This document shows, piece after piece, positions 57,574 through 64,000 of a stretch of 64,000 bases of DNA. The position numbers were made by a program, and so were the translations under genes. Every line of letters begins with the position of its first letter. The stretch's first letter is position 1. The notes beneath the pieces are model-generated. The model was not told the DNA's origin. It saw only the letters and a list, made by a program, of their open reading frames with translations, and made no database searches. The stretch lies in contig JAIQDT010001122.1 of the NCBI GenBank assembly GCA_021521415.1, positions 496,001 through 560,000 on the forward strand. The letters are read 5' to 3'. The DNA is from Bidens hawaiensis. Lineage: Eukaryota; Streptophyta; Magnoliopsida; Asterales; Asteraceae.

Positions 57574-58058
57574 CAATGTTTAAAAACCGGTATTTAACTC
57601 GTATCAGATTTGACTAAAAAATGGTACAATCGGTTGAATCGGGTTGTACCGAGAGGTTCAACCGGGTTAATAGTTTACCTTGTAATATCATATAAATGTA
57701 ACTTCAACTCAAAAAATAATCCAAAATTATATGATTCCATAATAAAATATAATAAAAAAGTTAATCCATAATAAAAAAAATAATACAAAAGCTTTCAATT
57801 TTTAAAAATAATCCAAAGATTCACTCATTTCGATGCTAATTGTTATGTTAAAGGTAAATTTTAAAAAATATGAGCCTCAAAATATCAAAATTCGCTTGGG
57901 CTTAGAACCGGTTTGCCGGTTTAAACCGGTATTTTAGAAAAAACCGTTGATTCAATGATCTAGCAAACCGCTCAAAAATACCGGTCACAAAATACCGATT
58001 TGATATGTGAAATCCGGTATTACCAACCGGCCGGTATGAATCGGTTTTTAAAACACTG
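57574..58058. mobile_element. hAT-type MITE with perfect target duplication
   Basis: It is 485 bp with ends CAATGTTTAAAAACCGG and CGGTTTTTAAAACACTG. The 8-bp duplication GTTAAATG is at 57,566-57,573 and 58,059-58,066. The interior is rich in ACCGGT motifs. It splits the left copy of a duplicated segment. Confidence 0.8.
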
Positions 58059-58066
58059 GTTAAATG

Positions 58067-59330
58067 TTTACATCTTGTCATTCACACATGTTTGGATCTG
58101 AGTTATCTACTTATCTGACCACATGCCTCATCCTATTTCTAAGTTAATCTGTATTAACGAATCAATCTTAAAATTAAAACTAAATAGAATAATTAAAACT
58201 AATTATATAAACTGTTTTCAAATTTTTAAACTAATTAAGTCACTGAGTAATTGAGTATGGTCATATATATTACTCCGTATAAGATATAAAATCACATGCA
58301 ATACTTAGCATATTATGATTATCCAATAGAAACAATCCTTGGAGACTTGTAAGAAAACCTGCTAGACCGGAAGGTTGAAGTAATTAACCACGTACACCTC
58401 TTGAAATGAAGTTGCTTCGTCAAAAAAACAAGTCAACATCATATAGGTGTGTGTCAAACATGTGTGAATGGCAAGATGTAAACATGTGTGAAGTACTTAA
58501 ATGTTTACAACGCTACCCAGATAGGTGTGTGCAATTTTTAAGCTGTCAGATTTCTTGTTAGCTCACTACCCCCTTTTGCGAGTTTAAGTCTGCATCTCAA
58601 AGCTCGCAATCCCCTACAGCGAGTTAACTCACTTTTGCAAATAACCAAGGAACCTACCTACAAATACAAATATTTTACCTATACCACCTACTTTTTCAAC
58701 CAAAAAAAATAAAATAAAAAAATCGTGTGTACGTACAAGAACATAGATGAAGTTGAGGAAGTACTAACCAAGTGGGTTTGATTGATCTTAGCATAACTGA
58801 TTTTGATTACACCAACAATAGAGAGAGAGAGAGACACGTAAAATGTTATAATAATTTTGGATTTTGTTATCATAATTATTTTAGATTTTGTGTTTCTTAT
58901 GGCTTTACTCTTTTGAAGTAAAATGCTGTGTGTATTTTTACCTAGGCTATTACATATGTGACACGATGACAACGGGGTTTTTGTCAATTTTTTTTATTCT
59001 CTTAGGTTTTTTCCCTCGACAAAAAATGCTCGTAAGAGTGTATAGAAGCTCTATAAAACTTTTTAAAAATTAAAAAACATTTTATTCTCAAAGTTCTCAT
59101 AACTATGTTTGGTTCTCAAAAGAACATGGCCCTATCTGTGTGTGCGTGCGCGCATACATATATATATATATATGTGTGTGTAGAGAGAGAGAGGTGAGGG
59201 AGAGGCTTAAAGTCCTAGAAGTGTAATGCTGATCTATGTTATGTATGTAATATATGGATGATCCACACAAAGGATGACATCATGTGTCTTGGATTTACAC
59301 ATTAATGGAGTTGGTGATTTCTTCATTTCA
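58067..59330. repeat. Right copy of the duplicated segment
   Basis: Blocks at 58,335-58,445, 58,735-58,830 and 59,210-59,320 match 57,115-57,225, 57,245-57,345 and 57,415-57,525 in the same order. An insertion of about 290 bp (58,446-58,735) separates the first two. GA repeats are kept in both. Confidence 0.7.
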
Positions 59331-60488
59331 TTATTCATTAAATGACTCAATTTAAAATCACAGTGATCGATTGCATCATGATTTATCTGAAACTAGTTTC
59401 TATAGTTTTGAGAATAAAATGGCAGCAGCTTAAACTCATGTATCATCTTGTCTCAATCACTTTCTCATATATGTACCTTCTTTTTAATTTGAAACGGAAA
59501 CTTGTATTAAAAACTGTTGTCGAGACTCCAAAAACCAAACAACCAAGATATATACAACTAGTCATAACTTAAGGCTATAAATCATTTTTCTTTTCGAAAT
59601 GGAAATCAGCAATTGCAAAAAGGTAAATGACTTTCCTGAAAGGTAATTAATTAATGATTGACATAGATTAGCAAACATTTTATACAATATAATGAAGCAT
59701 CTAAACTTTGAACCATTCTCATTGGCTACACAATAGTGCTTATGTAGGGTCAATCCAATAAATAAAAAAATACTTTATTCATACAACTTGGTAGTTCACT
59801 CCTTTAGTCCTTTTTGGCTTATTTGGATTGGGATTTTTATATTGTCCACTTGTTAAATCCAAAGACTGATTTAATTTTGTGTCTACGGTTGAAGTAACAG
59901 CGTATGTACTATGGGTTGGTTCTTTTGGCTTAGGGCTAAAACTGAAATATCGATTTTTGAGTTTTCGAAAAGCATTTGTTTCGGTTTCCACTTTTGTCAT
60001 TGGATCTTGAAAACTTTATGCTAGAAAAGAAAATTTGGTCAAAAAGGCAAAAATAGTGATTTAGGACAAAAAAAAAATGTTTGTCAGTTAATAATTAATT
60101 ATTATTATGCATTTGTGACTATTTGAGTTAAAATATTTATGTTAATCTATATATGAAACTATTTTAAATTGCTATTTTTAAAAATAGTTTCATATATAGA
60201 TTTAACATAAATATTTAAAATAGTTTGATTAACATAATATTTATGTTAATTTATATATGACTGTTTGAGTTAAAATATTTCGTTTTCATTTTATTTCATT
60301 ATGGTGATTGGTTACTCGTCTGTATAGATACGCGGATGATGGAAATTACCCAATACTGGAAGGATAAAAGGTGGAGACATGAAAAACTTCAAAGCGCTAA
60401 AATGGAGATGTTATCATTGTTTTTCCCTTGGTTTCTTGATCGTATACGCTACTGGTGAAACTCGAATAATTCATACGAGAAAAAATAA
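59331..60488. other. Gene-free AT-rich stretch
   Basis: A hairpin-like inverted repeat around AAATAGTTTCATATATAGAT lies at about 60,130-60,230. Nothing else is supported. Confidence 0.4.
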
Positions 60489-60737
60489 ATGGTTATCGGT
60501 TTAAGTGAAGTTAGCGTGCCTCAAGACGAGGGTAACACTTCTAATTCAAGGATTCTGGTTTGTATGATGATGGAAATGTTGGTTAAAAAGAAGCCCTTAA
60601 TGATTGAAAATGACGTTGATGAGGTATATGTTAACTATCAATCTGGGGTCAAAAGGTTTTATAGTATTATGCTAGGGGATGACAATGGATCGGGCTTAGG
60701 TAATCCGAAACCCATACTCGGTGATGAAAATTTTTAG
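60489..60737 (+). CDS. Unassigned 82-codon frame
   Basis: ATG to TAG, acidic, no motif recognised. It may be a remnant or chance; the upstream DNA shows no clear promoter. Confidence 0.2.
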   Translation: MVIGLSEVSVPQDEGNTSNSRILVCMMMEMLVKKKPLMIENDVDEVYVNYQSGVKRFYSIMLGDDNGSGLGNPKPILGDENF

Positions 60738-61150
60738 TTAATTACACAATGATATGGGAAAAAAACAAAAAACGACTGGCATAGGCACTAGTCGTTTAAA
60801 GGGTGTATGGGCGGTATACGAGTAGTATAGGCTATACAACTCGTTTAAATAGCATCACTGTCTCGTATAAGTCATACGACTCGTTTAAGATTCTGGTCAA
60901 ACGCCTTTTCAAAGTACGGAACTTAAGGGTGTCTCTTCTTATTAAAAACATCATGCCTTATATCCCAATTTTCCCTCCAAAACCCACCATTTTTATATTC
61001 ATTTCATTTCCCCCCCAAATTCTCACTCAAATTCATCATAACCTTATTATTCTCCAGCTTCTCAAGCACGCTTCCAACTGCATTCTTGTGTACAAATCAT
61101 CTCATTTTGTCCTTCAATGGGAGTTTAAACAACTGATTATACTTTATATT

Positions 61151-64000
61151 ATGCCTAGATTTGACCATCACCAACCTGGTACGCTCTTTTCCCCTTTTAT
61201 TTCTCCTCAATTTTGGTAATTAGGGCTGTTCACTAACCGAACCGAGTGAGGGCTTGCAAAATCGAATGAGCATTTTTCGATGGAGCGAGTTTCCGAGCAT
61301 TGCTTATCTTTTTTTTTTTGCATAAACAAGTTATGTGTAGTGGAGGGATACAAAATAAGGGCGATTTTTGACACGTGATGTCAAATCAGCAAAGGGGCGA
61401 TTTTCACTTTAGGTGTAATGGTTTTGTATCCCCATCACATCAATATATATATGTATATATATTACACACACATATTAATATAATAATATTATTCAAAAAA
61501 ACAAGCACCGCCACAAATTCCACCCCCCCCCCCGTGTCGCCCAGAATTGTTGCTCACTACACTTTGTCTTAGAATAAAGTGACAGGTAAACGGATAAATT
61601 AGTAGCTTTTAGACAAACTTCTAGTGGTTTGCAAGTTTTGTAAGAAATAAGCTTTTAAACAAACTTGTTGTAGTTTGCAAATTTCTATAAGAAATAATTT
61701 TGCAAAACTGAGCGTAAATCGAACGAGCATTTTCGATCGAGCGATTTTCCGAGTATTGCTTATCTTTTTTTTTTTGCATAAAGAAGTTGGAAGTTGGATA
61801 TATATATATAATTTGTTTATTGTAAAATCCTTTTTTTATGTTATATAAAAAACCATTTGAACAATTACACTAAAGTGCAGTTAAATAGACAAATTAGTTG
61901 CTTTTAGACAAATTTCTAGTAGTTTGCAAATTTCTATAAGAAATAAGTTTGATGTTGGATATAATGTAGCCTGAAATTATGAAAGTGACAGAGTGAGAGA
62001 AATTTTAAAAGTATTTAAAAATTGTGTATTTGTATATATATTATTATTTAAATAAAAAAATAAGTTTGAATATAATTCGAGCTGATTGTCTCGTTTACAA
62101 ACCAACCCAAACTCGAACAAGCATCGAGCAGTTTGGACAGCTCTAATTAGAACAATGTAAACTATTTAGTTTCATAATAATAGAATGGAGATGATATGCA
62201 TACTTAGCTCATGGATTCTTATAATATTTCTAATGTTTTATGTGCATCTTTTATTGATTCAACAGGGAATATGGTTGATGTAGGTGTTGAGGACAGTTAT
62301 AAGATTTCTAGGGCTTTTGATTACAGTTACACTGAAGAAGAAGAAGATGAAGAAGAAACTCAATTTGTGAATTTGGATGACAAAACCGAGGAATTAGATA
62401 TTAACAATTTTGTTGGCGACCTCAGATCACTAATGGTGGAAGATAGTGAGGATGTAGGTGTGTTGGATAGTGATGATGATGAAGTAATATCAGAGAAAAA
62501 AGACCGAAGAGGAGGTATGATAAACAGTTATTTAAAGCGAAAATTTAAGAATTTCATTTGAAGATTGTGACTTGTGCATCTATTATGATCAACTCTTTAC
62601 CTTTTAACATGTATTCTCATTTGGCTGCATACTGTAAAAGTAATGGAATACATGTTAACAGAATTTTGTGTAAAATTATAGGAAACAAACATTTGAGAAA
62701 CGTAACTTGGGCGTGTAGGACAAACGCAATTAAACCTTGATACTGATAATTTAATGCATATCTAAGTAGGTTTATAGATGAACTGAAAGTTCAATGGACC
62801 ATTCATGAACTCTTCGGCCGGAAGTTTGTTTATGTTAGTTCTTTTAATAAACAAACAAACATGAACAATTTTTTTTATCATTTAGTGAAATGAACGAACA
62901 TGAGCACATGTCTTGTTTGTTCATTTTTGTTCGTGAACTTTTGTTCTTTTAAATTTGTTTATGTTCGTTTGTTTACGTTTATTTATTTTTGTTAGTTTAC
63001 ATTTATTTATATTCGTTAGTTTAAGTTTGTATAAGTTCATTAAGACATTCATTTAAATCTTTTAAGTCTATTACATTTTAATCTAGTTTTAATAACTTTT
63101 TAGCATACGATTTGCGGAATGTTATGGGTAAAAAACAGCTATTAACTGAAAAACCAGTAAAGTGATGAAGTTGGATGTTTTTACTAACATTTTTGTAACT
63201 GCATTTTGTATCAGGACTTCTGTGGCGACGCGCTAGTGCAGTTAGTACACCGTCATTAGAAGTCAAGTCTTCTGCAGGAAGCAATTTGACAGATAAAGTA
63301 ACTGATAACGGGCCCAAATCACTACAAGCAGACACATGTTTTCAAGAAGTACTAACTGGGATATCAAATAATGCAAATGCTGCAAAAGTTGATCATGACG
63401 AGAATGCCTGTTATAATAATTCTGAGAACGTAAATGAAATAGTTGATGATTCTCCGGAACCTGGGGAGTCAACACAAGCTAATGCATTGAGATTTGTGGA
63501 TCATTATCTTTCAATTAGTGTTGAAAATTTGTCTCCAGAAGTCAAGATTCCAAAAACTAATGGACCAAGATCACCTTTTACTTCATTTGCAAAAGGGTCC
63601 CATGAATTGGTAAAAAAAGCCAATCGTATGAACCAAATCGGTGTTCCAACCTTCGATTGGAACGCTAATCTCATTTTGGAAAAGGAAAAAGAACCCAACA
63701 TCCAAAAAAATATACATTTGGATGGAAGATCACTTGATCAACACTTTGAGGAAGAATTACCAAAATGCCCCTCGGGAAACGATATGTTTGATGCTAGTTT
63801 CAACACTCAAATGGCAGCTGAAGTTATTGAATCCTTGCTGTATGTCCCACCTCCCACTTTTGATGTTGATGAAACATTGAAACAGGTTTCTTTTCCTTTA
63901 ACGGATGCCACAAATTTTAACCGAAACGAGCCGAATGTAGAATCTTTAACTGAAAATGTCAAGAAGTCACATGATAAACCCTTGAAAGTTTTTACCAAAA
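61151..64000 (+). CDS. Partial multi-exon gene, possible BRCT-type DNA repair protein (N-terminal part)
   Basis: Exon 1 is 28 nt (61,151-61,178, ATG, donor G|GTACGC). Exon 2 is 62,266-62,514 (acceptor CAACAG, donor G|GTATGA). Exon 3 starts at 63,215 (ATCAG) and stays open to the window end, about 260 codons. All joins keep phase. Exon 2 is very acidic, with an E-E-T-Q-F-V-N-L-D block. Exon 3 has R-F-V-D-H-Y-L-S and T-F-D-W-N. These resemble the N-terminal part of plant BRCT-domain repair proteins as I remember them; the BRCT domains would lie beyond the window. A start inside exon 2's ORF (ATG 62,211) is the alternative. Confidence 0.6.
61216..62154. mobile_element. Inserted element in intron 1 of the terminal gene
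   Basis: The ends TAATTAGGGCTGTTCA and TGGACAGCTCTAATTA are inverted. Inside, a block with TCCGAG(C/T)ATTGCTTATC and a T tract occurs twice (about 61,290 and 61,750), and AAATTTCTATAAGAAATAA recurs. A hAT-like origin is possible; no 8-bp duplication is clear. Confidence 0.55.

Overview
This window is nuclear DNA of a flowering plant. It has intron-containing plant genes with GT-AG splice sites, auxin-type YUCCA flavin monooxygenases, Ty3/gypsy and Ty1/copia LTR retrotransposons, a tRNA-derived SINE, Helitrons and many MITEs. A eudicot, perhaps Asteraceae, is my inference from the style of the genes and elements; nothing here proves the family.

Layout. 1-10.3 kb: a decayed Athila-type Ty3/gypsy element on the + strand (5' LTR with TATA box, tRNA-Asp-type primer site, broken gag-pol, then a spliced, broken ORF-1-like gene that runs into a copy of the LTR 3' half). 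10.6-15.1 kb: two MITEs and a 3.3-kb non-autonomous Helitron whose empty site is preserved upstream of the next gene copy. 15.3-37.6 kb: a tandem array of three YUCCA-like loci (related to the YUC10/11 type by my reading). Copy 1 keeps exon 1 only. Copy 2 keeps exons 1-3, with frameshifts. Copy 3 keeps all five recognisable exons but has an 8-nt deletion in exon 1 and a 7,698-bp LTR retrotransposon in intron 2. The spacers after copies 1 and 2 are duplicates carrying the same hAT-like and fold-back elements. 26,659-34,356: that retrotransposon has 1,008-bp LTRs, a perfect 5-bp target duplication, a broken gag, no pol, and a five-exon gene on the opposite strand.

37.6-48.5 kb: gene-poor DNA with a LINE reverse-transcriptase fragment, three Helitron 3' ends, Tourist-like MITEs, and a cluster of MITEs that sit in TA repeats, part of it tandemly duplicated with a 1.04-kb period. 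48,547-53,915: a Ty1/copia element on the - strand with 402-bp LTRs and a GATGT target duplication, broken by stops and frameshifts. 54.8-55.6 kb: an intact single-exon short-chain dehydrogenase/reductase on the - strand. 56-59.4 kb: MITEs and a duplicated segment with a possible 22-codon ORF. 61.15 kb to the end: the 5' part of a multi-exon gene, possibly a BRCT-type DNA-repair protein, running off the window.

Only the SDR gene and the terminal partial gene look intact. The YUCCA loci are best read as relics of an auxin-biosynthesis gene that was tandemly duplicated and then decayed under transposon load. The most unusual object is the gag-only retrotransposon with the spliced antisense gene.
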